Below, in pieces: positions 8,702 through 16,242 of a stretch of 32,012 nt of DNA. The notes under the pieces are model-generated. The model worked only from the letters and a program-made list of their open reading frames with translations. It was not told the origin of the DNA and did not search any database. The position numbers and the translations under genes are program-made. Numbering within the stretch: position 1 is the stretch's first letter; each line of letters begins with the position of its first letter. The stretch comes from Syntrophomonadaceae bacterium (GTDB lineage Bacteria > Bacillota_D > Dethiobacteria > DTU022 > PWGO01): the NCBI GenBank assembly GCA_003554535.1, contig PWGT01000088.1:1-32012 (forward strand), written 5' to 3'.

Positions 8702-8786
8702 AAAAAAATTTCCCGGCCAGAGCAGACCAAGGAGGAGGATAAATAACATAAAATCAGTGTTATCCTTTCCAGTCTCTCTGGACTGG
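8702..8786 (-). promoter_or_regulatory. PyrR-dependent transcription attenuator of carAB
   Basis: On the minus strand 8764-8786 carries the PyrR anti-antiterminator stem-loop. Its core AGTCCAGAGAGACTGGAAAGG runs from 8784 to 8764 and differs from the known PyrR-binding consensus at one position. Downstream, CTTGGTC (8725-8731) can pair with GGCCGGG (8712-8718, with G-U pairs) and is followed by TTTTTTT (8702-8708), forming an intrinsic terminator before carA. This is the standard UMP-controlled attenuation arrangement of pyrimidine genes in Bacillota. pyrR itself is not in the window. Confidence 0.88.
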
Positions 8787-8809
8787 TTTAAAGGCTTTGT
8801 TCCGAAAAG

Positions 8810-8839
8810 AGTTTATCAGAAAAACAACTCAACAGTCAA
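8810..8839 (-). promoter_or_regulatory. Promoter of carAB
   Basis: On the minus strand TTGACT (8834-8839) and TAAACT (8810-8815) are spaced by 18 bp. The start point would be near 8803, placing the whole PyrR element inside a leader of about 145 nt. Confidence 0.6.
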
Positions 8840-8884
8840 ATTATTTGGACTTCATTTAATAAAAAAATTTATTCGTTTAACCGG

Positions 8885-10177
8885 TTACTCCTCCCTGTCT
8901 TCCAGAGGAACATAATGAGTAAGGTTATTGCCCGTGTAAATCTGTCTCGGACGCCCGATCTTTAAGGGAACCGAATCATGCATCTCTTTCCATTGGGCAA
9001 TCCAACCTGGCAAACGTCCAATGGCGAACATAACCGTAAACATATTTGTGGGAATTCCAATGGCTCTATAAAGAAACCCGCTGTAAAAATCTACATTGGG
9101 ATACAGATTTCTATCAACAAAGTAATCATCGTTCAAAGCTTGGTACTCCAGCTCCATGGCTATTTCAACCAAGGGCTCATCAAAGGTATGCTTCTTCATG
9201 AGTTTTTCCACCATATGTTTCAGAAAAACTGCCCGGGGATCAAAATACTTATAGACACGATGGCCAAAGCCGTATAAAACCATATTTTTGTCCTTAGACT
9301 TAGCCCTCTCAAGAACCTCTTTAACTGAGAAGCCTTCATCGCGGATGTGTTCGAGCATCTCGATCACCTGTTGATTGGCACCACCATGCAACGGACCCCA
9401 TAGGGCACAAATCCCAGCACAAATAGAAGAGTACAAGTTAACCATGCTACTGCCCACCAACCTCACAGTAGAAGTGCTGCAATTTTGCTCATGATCAGCA
9501 TGCAATATCAATAAAGCCCTCATAGCCTGAACTATATCCTGATCAAGTTTGTAAGGCTTTACCGGGCTGTCAAACATCATATGCAAAAGGTTTTCAGTGT
9601 ATTTAAGATCATGCCTGGGGTAAACAAAAGGCTCGCCAACGGAGTTCTTGTGGGCATAAGCAGCCAGGGTTCTAATTTTGGAGAGCAAACGAGCACATAC
9701 CAGGTCAAAAGTTATGGCATAAAAATTTTCACTATAGAAGGTAGGATAAAAAATAGAAAGAGCATTTACCATGGAACTAAGAATAGCCATGGGATGAGCA
9801 TGAGGTGGTATGCCATCAAAAAAATGAATCATCTCTTCATGGATTAGCGAATTTTCGGTCAAATCATCAGAAAATTTCTTTAACTGCTTCTGAGTAGGAA
9901 GATGCCCATAAATTAATAAATATGAGGTCTCTACAAAAGTAGAGTTTTCCGCTAGCTCTTCTACCGGAATCCCCCGGTAACGAAGTATTCCATTTTCCCC
10001 ATCAACGTAGCTCACACTGCTTTTACAGCTTCCTGTATTCTGATAGCCTTCGTCAAGAGTAATAAGGCCTGTATCCTGCCGCAGGCTAGAAATATCTATC
10101 GCTTTTTCTCCTTCTGTTCCTTCAAACACATCATATTCGTATGTTTTATTTTCATACTCCAGTTTAGCCTTTTTCAT
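8885..10177 (-). CDS. gltA: Citrate synthase, type II (GltA-like)
   Basis: This enzyme condenses acetyl-CoA and oxaloacetate to citrate and CoA. The 430-residue product has the three catalytic residues in their usual setting. They are His264 in GPLHGGANQ, His306 in GFGHRVYKYFDPRA and Asp363 in NVDFYSGFLYRAIG, almost at the numbers of the Escherichia coli enzyme. The length and the N-terminal beta domain indicate the long GltA type. The frame is open to GTG 10183, but ATG 10177 is 5 nt after GAGGTG and is preferred. The gene is monocistronic, since carA downstream has its own promoter. With PFOR nearby it supports a full or partial anaerobic citric acid pathway. Confidence 0.96.
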   Translation of the reverse strand: MKKAKLEYENKTYEYDVFEGTEGEKAIDISSLRQDTGLITLDEGYQNTGSCKSSVSYVDGENGILRYRGIPVEELAENSTFVETSYLLIYGHLPTQKQLKKFSDDLTENSLIHEEMIHFFDGIPPHAHPMAILSSMVNALSIFYPTFYSENFYAITFDLVCARLLSKIRTLAAYAHKNSVGEPFVYPRHDLKYTENLLHMMFDSPVKPYKLDQDIVQAMRALLILHADHEQNCSTSTVRLVGSSMVNLYSSICAGICALWGPLHGGANQQVIEMLEHIRDEGFSVKEVLERAKSKDKNMVLYGFGHRVYKYFDPRAVFLKHMVEKLMKKHTFDEPLVEIAMELEYQALNDDYFVDRNLYPNVDFYSGFLYRAIGIPTNMFTVMFAIGRLPGWIAQWKEMHDSVPLKIGRPRQIYTGNNLTHYVPLEDREE

Positions 10178-10183
10178 GAGCAC

Positions 10184-10542
10184 ACCTCACTTTACTAAAT
10201 AAATTACCTAAAAAATGATATCAAAAATTTAAAGACAATAGTTCCCCCAGAAACAGTCTCCAACTTTTACAAATCGATTACCAACAACTTTGCAAAACTA
10301 TCAAACTGCCCAGAGCAAATTTTACAGGTTAACTCAAAAAAGTTTTTTAATATAAAGGGATATTAATTGTTTTCTTTTATGTAGCTCTATCATTACTTTC
10401 ATCATAAATCCCTGTCTCCCCCTACTATAGGCCAAATATTAGCATATATATTAATCACATGTCAAATAAATTAAATAGTGCCACTAAACTACCAATAACA
10501 AGCTTTGACGCTTACGCATTTTTGTAATACTATGTTTCTACT
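10184..10542. other. Intergenic region between divergent gltA and carbonic anhydrase genes
   Basis: This AT-rich stretch of about 360 bp must hold the gltA promoter on the minus strand. I found no clear -35/-10 pair for it. The right end contains the carbonic anhydrase promoter at 10505-10533. No coding frame, RNA structure or CodY box stands out. Confidence 0.6.
10505..10533 (+). promoter_or_regulatory. Promoter placed for a leaderless carbonic anhydrase mRNA
   Basis: TTGACG (10505-10510) and TACTAT (10528-10533) are spaced by 17 bp. The predicted start point (10540-10543) coincides with the ATG at 10543, and there is no Shine-Dalgarno sequence between the promoter and the gene. Confidence 0.6.
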
Positions 10543-11076
10543 ATGATTATGGAATTCAATGGTAAACGTCCTCAAATAGCTTCAAATGCCTTTGTTGCCC
10601 CTACTGCCACTATTATTGGAGATGTTACTGTGGGAGAAGGAGCAAGCATATGGTTCGGTGCTGTATTAAGGGGTGACTTTGGCCGTATAGAAGTTGGCAA
10701 AAATACCAGTGTCCAAGATAATGTAGTAGTCCATGTGCTTCCTGAGAGTGAAACTGTAATTGGTGAAAATGTAACCATAGCTCACGGAGCTGTTATCCAC
10801 AACTGCACCATCCAAAACAAGGCTGTGATCGGGATGAATGTGGTAGTTTTAGATTTTGCAGATGTGGGAGAGCAAGCCATGGTTGCTGCCGGAAGCGTTA
10901 TTCCGGATAAATTCAAATTGCCTGCCAGGCACCTGGCAGCCGGAGTTCCTGCCCAAATCAAAAAAGAAATAGATGGCAATTCTTTATGGTGGATCGATCT
11001 AAGCTCCCAATCCTATCAAGAACTTGCTCGTAAGTACCTGCAGGAGCAAAATGACAACAACTCTCAACCAAAATAG
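10543..11076 (+). CDS. Gamma-class carbonic anhydrase-like hexapeptide-repeat protein
   Basis: The 177-residue protein is a left-handed beta-helix of hexapeptide repeats (for example IIGDVTVGEGASIWFGAVLRG) ending in an alpha-helix. The three metal-binding histidines of gamma carbonic anhydrases are present: His64 in DNVVVHV, and His81 and His86 in IAHGAVIHNC. Arg43-Asp45 in LRGD and Gln58-Asp59 are also conserved. It probably interconverts CO2 and bicarbonate in the cytoplasm, although some YrdA-type relatives have no proven activity. Translation starts at ATG 10543 or ATG 10549. Neither has a ribosome site, and the promoter sits immediately upstream. The gene converges on the radical SAM gene with 21 bp between stops. 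Bicarbonate supply for CarAB is a possible role by neighbourhood only. Confidence 0.9.
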   Translation: MIMEFNGKRPQIASNAFVAPTATIIGDVTVGEGASIWFGAVLRGDFGRIEVGKNTSVQDNVVVHVLPESETVIGENVTIAHGAVIHNCTIQNKAVIGMNVVVLDFADVGEQAMVAAGSVIPDKFKLPARHLAAGVPAQIKKEIDGNSLWWIDLSSQSYQELARKYLQEQNDNNSQPK

Positions 11077-11097
11077 ACCGGGACTACACCAGTTTTA

Positions 11098-12876
11098 CTA
11101 TTTTTTATTGGATACAACTTCAAACCGCGGCAAAGTAGGAATATATTTTTCCAGCATATTATGCACACCATCTTCCATCCGGCAAAATACTTCCAGGCTT
11201 CTTACTCTGCCTCCGATCCTGTTCAAGAAAAGGGAAAACTTCTTCACAGCTTTTTCAGAAGCAAACCTTAAGCCTTCAGTATTAACTACTACTTTGTAGT
11301 TCCCAACAGTAGAGAGTTGTTCCAATTGTGGGCGGATGTACTTCAATGTAGCTTTGTTAAGCACTCCTTTTAAATTCATATAAATTACATCTTTTTTCAT
11401 GGAAACATGAATTTGGAGTTGTTTACCGTCAACTAAAGTCGTATCGCCAGGCGCCAGGGCCAGAGTTTTGCCCTCGGGAGTTGTTATCTGGTTAGCTGTA
11501 TTTTGCGGTTTTATGTAGCGCTCTAAAAGGTTTTGATACCCCTGGTTCTGTTTTTCCCAATGCCTGATGAGCCACCATCCCACCGCTCTGTAAAGAGATG
11601 TACTCCAGCCCGTAATAGAAACATTGTGGAAAAAGTTTCTAAATGCATAAAATCGCTTATAAGCATTAACGGTTTCTTCTTGCAACTCTTGTGGAGAAAT
11701 TTTCGCCGGCCAGTAAACCACATGATGCCCATCATAGTATTGCCATTCCTTGGTAAGAAGCCGCCCTTGTGCCTCCAATTCATCATATACAAGGGTGCCG
11801 GGCAACGGAACCAGGGTCATAAATTGAACCGTGTCTACACGAGCATCTAGGGCAAAATCCACCGTATCTTTAATAGTTTGCACTGTATCCCCCTCTCCAC
11901 CAAAAATAAACATTCCATGGACGCTAATCTGGTGGTCATGGAGGCAACGAATAGCTTCTTTGATATCTTCCACACTCTGCTGTTTGTTGTAACTCTCCAT
12001 AGTTTCCGGATTAATGGATTCCAGTCCTATGTAAGCTATCTTTCCGTTGGTCTTCTGCATGAGATCTAATAACTCTGGATCACTTGCCACATCTACCCTT
12101 ACCTGAGCTCCCCAATGCTCGGGAAGAATATCCCGTTCCAGCATTCCGCGCATCAATTCTTTGGCTCTTTTTTTATTGGCGGTAAAATTATCGTCTACAA
12201 AGAATACCCTTTTTCCTTTATAATGAGCAAGTTCATCTAGAACCAACTCATTATCCCGGTAGCGGAAACGATGCCCAAACATAGGAGTTACACTACAAAA
12301 GTTGCAATCAAAAGGACATCCGCGGGAAGTCATAACCGGATAATTGTTTATTTCCTCATGGTTTTTGAGTAAAGTCAAATCTGGAATAGGATGCTCATCT
12401 ACACTTTCCCAGCAAGAAGGAAGGGGGTTATGACGTATTTCTCCATTTTCCCGGTAAGAAAGGCCGGGTATAGCAGCAGGATCAAAACCCGTCCCCCAAT
12501 TATTAACCAGCTTTAAAAACGAAGATTCACCTTCCCCTCTAACAACATAATCAGCATGAGGAAGAGCATCTTCAGGCATAAAAGTGGCATGAATACCACC
12601 TATAACCACAGGCAAACCTTTAGAACGAACATACCTGGCAATTCGATATGCCTCGGGAGCAGTAGAAGTAGTTGTAGAAATGCCAACTAAATCCGCATCT
12701 AAAACTTCTGCCGGTGAAAGAGTGTCTCCATCACCCAATAAAATATTCACTTCATATCCTTCTTGCTTCAAAAGGGTGCCTAATAAAGGCAAGCCCAGGC
12801 GAGGCATATAAATTGTCTTGTAAACATGATCACCCGGTGCTTTAGGTTCTATTAAAACAATTTTATTAATCTGCAT
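11098..12876 (-). CDS. B12-binding radical SAM protein with C-terminal STAS-like domain
   Basis: The 592-residue protein has three parts. Residues 1 to about 130 form a cobalamin-binding Rossmann fold (GIHATFMPEDAL, YVVRGEGE). A radical SAM core follows, with the cluster motif CPFDCNFC (Cys187, Cys191, Cys194), VDDNFTANKKRA and the late GGEGDT and PLPGT segments. Residues from about 489 to the end resemble an STAS fold (IHVSMKKDVIYMNLKGVLNK, then YKVVVNTEGLRFAS). The first two parts match the BchE/HpnP/HpnR class of methylases and cyclases, but the substrate cannot be read from sequence. The STAS-like tail is unusual and may be a regulatory or partner-binding module. ATG 12876 follows GGAGAGGA at 8 nt. 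The gene appears monocistronic. Confidence 0.88.
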   Translation of the reverse strand: MQINKIVLIEPKAPGDHVYKTIYMPRLGLPLLGTLLKQEGYEVNILLGDGDTLSPAEVLDADLVGISTTTSTAPEAYRIARYVRSKGLPVVIGGIHATFMPEDALPHADYVVRGEGESSFLKLVNNWGTGFDPAAIPGLSYRENGEIRHNPLPSCWESVDEHPIPDLTLLKNHEEINNYPVMTSRGCPFDCNFCSVTPMFGHRFRYRDNELVLDELAHYKGKRVFFVDDNFTANKKRAKELMRGMLERDILPEHWGAQVRVDVASDPELLDLMQKTNGKIAYIGLESINPETMESYNKQQSVEDIKEAIRCLHDHQISVHGMFIFGGEGDTVQTIKDTVDFALDARVDTVQFMTLVPLPGTLVYDELEAQGRLLTKEWQYYDGHHVVYWPAKISPQELQEETVNAYKRFYAFRNFFHNVSITGWSTSLYRAVGWWLIRHWEKQNQGYQNLLERYIKPQNTANQITTPEGKTLALAPGDTTLVDGKQLQIHVSMKKDVIYMNLKGVLNKATLKYIRPQLEQLSTVGNYKVVVNTEGLRFASEKAVKKFSLFLNRIGGRVRSLEVFCRMEDGVHNMLEKYIPTLPRFEVVSNKK

Positions 12877-12959
12877 CTCTTAGATCCTCTCCTTAAATAT
12901 TTTTCTGCTTGTAACTGCTTAGGCCAAAGGTATTGTAATAAGAAGCATTCATTGATATT

Positions 12960-13039
12960 GTTGATTTTTTCTCCCTCCCCCTTGAAGGGGTTGATTTTTT
13001 TCTCCCTCCCCCTTGACGGGGGAGGGTCGGGGTGGGGGT
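12960..13039 (+). repeat. Tandem GC-rich repeat with hairpin and G-quadruplex motif
   Basis: Two copies of a unit beginning GTTGATTTTTTCTCCCTCCC lie side by side (from 12960 and from 12990). The second copy is complete: CCCTCCCCC (13004-13012) and GGGGGAGGG (13018-13026) form a perfect 9-bp stem with a 5-nt loop. Four G-runs follow within 13018-13038, fitting a canonical G-quadruplex pattern. The first copy has only GGGG on the 3' side. It lies in the 306-bp gap between two minus-strand genes, which otherwise shows no gene. The composition is strikingly unlike the surrounding AT-rich spacer. Confidence 0.85.
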
Positions 13040-13182
13040 GTTTTTACTCTTTTCCTAGCAATGCCTTAGCAGTTACTTCTGCTTTATTGAATTTAGTCTC
13101 TAGTTAAAGATTTCTCAAATAATACTAATTTATACATTGATTGATTTTGAAGGCAGTATGATGCTCTCTACAGATGCAGATA

Positions 13183-13746
13183 TTAATAAATGGGGCTGTG
13201 CCTTTCTCCTTCAAAATAAAAGCCGCTTTCATCATCTTCATCCGGCAACTGTCTGTCTCTCTGAGGCCAATTAAACGTATTAGACCCTTTTATCTCATCA
13301 TCTTCCCATTCACCAACGTACTTAGAACCGTCAGGCCACTTTATCTTTCCTTCACCGTGTTTTTCTCCGTTACGGAACTCCCCAACATACTTTCTTCCGT
13401 CAGGATAAGTTAATTCTCCTTCACCATGTCTTTCATCGTTACGATATTCTCCCTCATAAGCGCTCCCATTTTCATATTTCATTTTTCCATAACCATCTCT
13501 TTGACCTCTGTCAAATTCGCCTGAATACTTACTACCGTCTTCATAAAGCAAAACCCCTTCCCCGTGAGGCTCTCCTTCTTTAACGGAACCTTCATACTCA
13601 CTGCCACCAGGCAACTCCATAGTAACCTCTTCTTCCCACTCATCCTCTTGAGGGACCTCTACCCGTTCTACACACCCCACAACTCCCAGGGTTATAACGC
13701 AAAATATTAATAATATACCTAAAGATAAATTCTGGTTGCCTTTCAT
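13183..13746 (-). CDS. MORN-repeat lipoprotein
   Basis: The 187-residue protein has an N-terminal signal segment (LSLGILLIFCVITLGVVGC) ending in a lipobox-like VVGC, so it is probably a membrane-anchored lipoprotein. After an acidic linker it has about six MORN repeats, such as GSKYSGEFDRGQRDGYGKMKY and GRKYVGEFRNGEKHGEGKIKW. MORN repeats form elongated beta-hairpin solenoids that bind proteins or membranes. The frame extends to TTG 13752, but ATG 13746 is 8 nt after AAAAGGTG and is the better start. It lies 24 nt downstream of the lytic transglycosylase and is likely cotranscribed, suggesting a cell-envelope role. The exact function is unknown. Confidence 0.85.
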   Translation of the reverse strand: MKGNQNLSLGILLIFCVITLGVVGCVERVEVPQEDEWEEEVTMELPGGSEYEGSVKEGEPHGEGVLLYEDGSKYSGEFDRGQRDGYGKMKYENGSAYEGEYRNDERHGEGELTYPDGRKYVGEFRNGEKHGEGKIKWPDGSKYVGEWEDDEIKGSNTFNWPQRDRQLPDEDDESGFYFEGERHSPIY

Positions 13747-13770
13747 TTTCAAATCACCTTTTCCTAAATA

Positions 13771-14334
13771 TTACGCCTTAAAATCTACAGTTTTCATATT
13801 ATTCATCACTTGAGGGACATAATTCTGGGTTTCTGCAAAAGGAGGAATTCCATCATATTTCTCTACATTAGCAGGACCTGCATTGTAGGCAGCCAGGGCC
13901 AGTTCTATATCCCCAAACCTATCGATCATCTGACGAAGGTAACGCGCACCACCATCAATGTTTTGGGCAGGGTCGAAGGGGTCTTCCACTCCCAATCCCT
14001 TTGCAGTTTCTGGCATTAACTGCATTAGCCCCATTGCACCTGCATGAGACACAGCATCTTTTTGAAAATTAGATTCCGTATCAATTACCGAGCGAATCAG
14101 GTTAGGGCTTAAATCATAATTTCTTGCAGCCTGCATAATATGTGAATCTATGTTTTCACTCTTGTTTGCACCGCTTACAGAAGAAGGCACCTCTTTCTGG
14201 CCCGAAACATTGCTCAAAACATCTTCAAAAGATAAACCACTTCTTTGTGGCTCCTGCGTAGATTGCGAGGAAGAAACTCTCTGAGTTCCTGCAAATAAAT
14301 CCTGGAACAATATATTAAGCAGTGTTTTAAACAT
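13771..14334 (-). CDS. Lytic transglycosylase (SLT domain)
   Basis: Lytic transglycosylases cleave peptidoglycan between MurNAc and GlcNAc, leaving a 1,6-anhydro end. The 187-residue protein has a variable N-terminal region (residues 1 to 60, Ser/Gln-rich) and then a compact SLT domain. The catalytic glutamate is Glu87 in VIDTESNF, followed by [18 protein letters not shown], the [13 protein letters not shown] segment and [13 protein letters not shown]. The N-terminus ([16 protein letters not shown]) is hydrophobic but short, and could be a membrane-associated helix or an unusual export signal. ATG 14334 follows GGAGG at 7 nt. It is the first gene of a two-gene unit with the MORN lipoprotein and has its own strong promoter. 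Confidence 0.92.
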   Translation of the reverse strand: MFKTLLNILFQDLFAGTQRVSSSQSTQEPQRSGLSFEDVLSNVSGQKEVPSSVSGANKSENIDSHIMQAARNYDLSPNLIRSVIDTESNFQKDAVSHAGAMGLMQLMPETAKGLGVEDPFDPAQNIDGGARYLRQMIDRFGDIELALAAYNAGPANVEKYDGIPPFAETQNYVPQVMNNMKTVDFKA

Positions 14335-14396
14335 CTTCCACCCTCCAGGCCATTTCAGAACTTGACCTCAAGCAAAATTATTTAATTCTTTTTACG

Positions 14397-14425
14397 ATTA
14401 TACCAAATTGCTATCCCATCTTCAA
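14397..14425 (-). promoter_or_regulatory. Promoter of the transglycosylase-MORN unit
   Basis: On the minus strand TTGAAG (14420-14425) and TATAAT (14397-14402) are spaced by 17 bp, and a TGG extension precedes the -10. The start point is near 14390. Confidence 0.75.
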
Positions 14426-14433
14426 TATAAACG

Positions 14434-14521
14434 AAAAAAGCAGAGGAACGGTTTTTCTGTGCTCCTGATTATTTGATCTTGCATTAACCCATTCTACAGC
14501 ACAGAAAAACCGTCCCTCTGC
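14434..14521 (-). repeat. 24-bp inverted repeat element acting as csp terminator
   Basis: The arms at 14440-14463 and 14498-14521 match at 23 of 24 positions as reverse complements and are separated by 34 nt. The core is CAGAGG(G/A)ACGGTTTTTCTGTGCT. On the minus strand the second arm is followed by TTTTTT (14434-14439), so the hairpin can terminate transcription from the cold-shock gene. The arm sequence resembles short palindromic repeats scattered in intergenic regions of many Bacillota (from memory). No transposase is nearby. Confidence 0.8.
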
Positions 14522-14562
14522 ATTAAAGTTGAATTACAATTTGCTCGACCTAAAAAGGAAAT

Positions 14563-14760
14563 CTATAGCTTTACCACATTAGAGGCCTGCGGACCCCGGT
14601 TGCCTTCTACTACATCGAATTCAACTTTCTGACCCTCATCCAGAGTTTTAAATCCATCCTCCTGGATTTCCGAGTAATGAACAAAAACATCTTTGCCTTC
14701 ATCCACTTCGATAAAACCATAGCCTTTTTGTGCATTGAACCACTTTACATTACCTTGCAT
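14563..14760 (-). CDS. csp: Cold-shock protein, CspA family
   Basis: The 65-residue protein is a single cold-shock domain, a small OB-fold that binds single-stranded RNA and DNA and acts as an RNA chaperone. Both nucleic acid motifs are present: RNP1 in KGYGFIEV and RNP2 in DVFVHYSEI. The length and the PQASNV ending are typical. ATG 14760 follows AGGAGG (14771-14776) by about 10 nt. It is a single-gene unit with its own promoter, and the long inverted repeat downstream probably ends it. The leader is short (about 33 nt), unlike the long thermosensing leader of E. coli cspA. Confidence 0.96.
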   Translation of the reverse strand: MQGNVKWFNAQKGYGFIEVDEGKDVFVHYSEIQEDGFKTLDEGQKVEFDVVEGNRGPQASNVVKL

Positions 14761-14799
14761 TAAAAATTAACCTCCTACTTTCTTCCCTTTCACAGGGGT

Positions 14800-14828
14800 A
14801 TTATAGAAGTAACACTACCATAAACCAA
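14800..14828 (-). promoter_or_regulatory. Promoter of the cold-shock gene
   Basis: On the minus strand TTGGTT (14823-14828) and TATAAT (14800-14805) are spaced by 17 bp. Transcription would begin near 14793. Confidence 0.65.
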
Positions 14829-14908
14829 AGAAAAATGCAATTAAAAACCAAAAAATTAACAAATAAATTCACTTTATAAAAGTATTTTTTATTTAATAAA
14901 AATAATTT

Positions 14909-15271
14909 TTACTCAGCCTCCAAGTCTTCCAGTGGAGTCCATGTTTCATACACAGGCTTGTTCTTTTCGTCCAACTCTCTTACCAGAACCTTACTCGCCT
15001 TTTTCTTCTTTACCATTTTATTTTTATCGTCAACATAGCATATTACTGTCTTTACACCACCGCTTGGAGTTTCACCATAAACTACATCACAGTGCTTGTA
15101 TTGATCCTCCGTCTTGTCCAAATTTTTTTGATAGTGCTTTTGGCAATATTCACTCTCCGGATTGCGAGCGCATACTCTTTCTGTCATTGTTTTGTAAGTA
15201 AAATACCGCAATCCCAAAACTAGTAGAATAAAAATAACACCCAAAGATAATAAAGGTAATAAACTTTCCAC
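14909..15271 (-). CDS. Small membrane-anchored protein of unknown function
   Basis: I do not recognise this 120-residue protein. It begins with one strong hydrophobic helix (about residues 4-24, LLPLLSLGVIFILLVLGL). A polar, charged domain with four cysteines follows (Cys34, Cys43, Cys61 and Cys78 by my count) and a lysine-rich patch, NKMVKKKKASK. It looks like a bitopic protein with its C-terminal part on one side of the membrane. GTG 15271 is the start, with AAGGAGG about 10 nt upstream. It lies 74 bp downstream of the metal ABC permease gene and may be partly cotranscribed with it, but an AT-rich promoter overlaps the permease 3' end. No enzymatic motif is visible. Confidence 0.75.
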   Translation of the reverse strand: MESLLPLLSLGVIFILLVLGLRYFTYKTMTERVCARNPESEYCQKHYQKNLDKTEDQYKHCDVVYGETPSGGVKTVICYVDDKNKMVKKKKASKVLVRELDEKNKPVYETWTPLEDLEAE

Positions 15272-15320
15272 TGCCAGGAAACCTCCTTCAACATTTAATT
15301 TATACTATTATTTCTATTTT

Positions 15321-15349
15321 ATAATATATTAATTTAATTTACTTTTCAA
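15321..15349 (-). promoter_or_regulatory. Candidate promoter of the small membrane protein
   Basis: On the minus strand TTGAAA (15344-15349) and TATTAT (15321-15326) are spaced by 17 bp. The -35 overlaps the permease stop codon. The surroundings are very AT-rich, so chance similarity is possible. Confidence 0.45.
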
Positions 15350-16218
15350 GTAAAGGGGTGGTCTGTACTCTGGCTTTCTTTTTTTGAATAAATTATCCCC
15401 TGCGCTGGTGAGAATACAAGGGCTATAAGAAATATTACAGTAACCACCAAAACCATGGCTGCTCCCGTAGCCAGGTCATAATAAAATGATAAATAAAGCC
15501 CTGCTAAAGAAGAAATAATACCAAAAATTAAAGAGAGGATAATCATGTAAGAAAACCTGTAAGTAAGCAAAAAACTGGCTGCGCCCGGAATAATCAGCAT
15601 AGCAACTACCATAACAATACCCACTGTATGGAGTGAAGCTACTATGGTAGCTGTCAGTAAAAACATCATCAAATAATGCAATTTATTTGTTGAAATACCG
15701 GCTACCTGAGCTGCTACAGGATCAAAAATCCAGAAAACTATGGGGCGATAGAACAATAGAAGAAAAGCGATCACAATTAAACCAACAATAGCAGTTAATA
15801 AGAAGTCGGCAGAAGACACCGTCAAAATGTTACCGAAAAGAATATCGTATAAATTTACCCTCCCTCTAATCATGCTAATAATTGCCACTCCCAGGGCAAA
15901 GGCAGCAGTAAATACCGTTCCCATGGAAGCATCTTCTTTTAACCTGGTTTGGTTTTGTAAATAGCCAATACCCCAGGAAGAAGCTAAACCGGTGAACAAA
16001 GCACCCACAAAATATGGCAAACCCAGCATATAAGAGAAGGCAACTCCAGGTAACACAGAATGGGAAATAGCATCTCCCAGTAAAGCCCAGCGTTTTACCA
16101 CCAAAAAACAACTTAAAATTGCACAGATACTACCCACCAAAATCCCTGTAACTAAAGCCAACCTCATAAAGTGGTAATCTCTTAATGGCTCAACTATAAA
16201 ATCCAGAATACCCCCCAT
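15346..16218 (-). CDS. ABC metal (Mn/Fe/Zn) transporter permease
   Basis: This is an integral membrane permease of the ABC-3 family, which imports Mn, Zn or Fe. The roughly 290-residue protein has about eight or nine hydrophobic segments. It carries the family signature LLGDAISHSVLPGVAFSYMLG near the N-terminus and VGIVMVVAMLIIPGAASFLLT in the second half. An upstream TTG at 16233 is in frame but lies in the ribosome site. ATG 16218, 8 nt after GGAGG, is preferred. It is 24 nt downstream of the ATPase gene in the order binding protein, ATPase, permease. The metal is best judged from the binding protein, which points to manganese or iron. Confidence 0.92.
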   Translation of the reverse strand: MGGILDFIVEPLRDYHFMRLALVTGILVGSICAILSCFLVVKRWALLGDAISHSVLPGVAFSYMLGLPYFVGALFTGLASSWGIGYLQNQTRLKEDASMGTVFTAAFALGVAIISMIRGRVNLYDILFGNILTVSSADFLLTAIVGLIVIAFLLLFYRPIVFWIFDPVAAQVAGISTNKLHYLMMFLLTATIVASLHTVGIVMVVAMLIIPGAASFLLTYRFSYMIILSLIFGIISSLAGLYLSFYYDLATGAAMVLVVTVIFLIALVFSPAQGIIYSKKESQSTDHPFT

Positions 16219-16242
16219 CTCTAATACCTCCAATTTATTACA

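Noticed and set aside
8861..8887. Terminator after citrate synthase
   Set aside because: There is an AT-only imperfect hairpin and the palindrome TAACCGGTTA at the stop codon, but no GC stem followed by a T-run, so it cannot be supported.
13004..13039. CRISPR-like repeat
   Set aside because: There are only two adjacent units with no unique spacers, and no cas gene is in the window.
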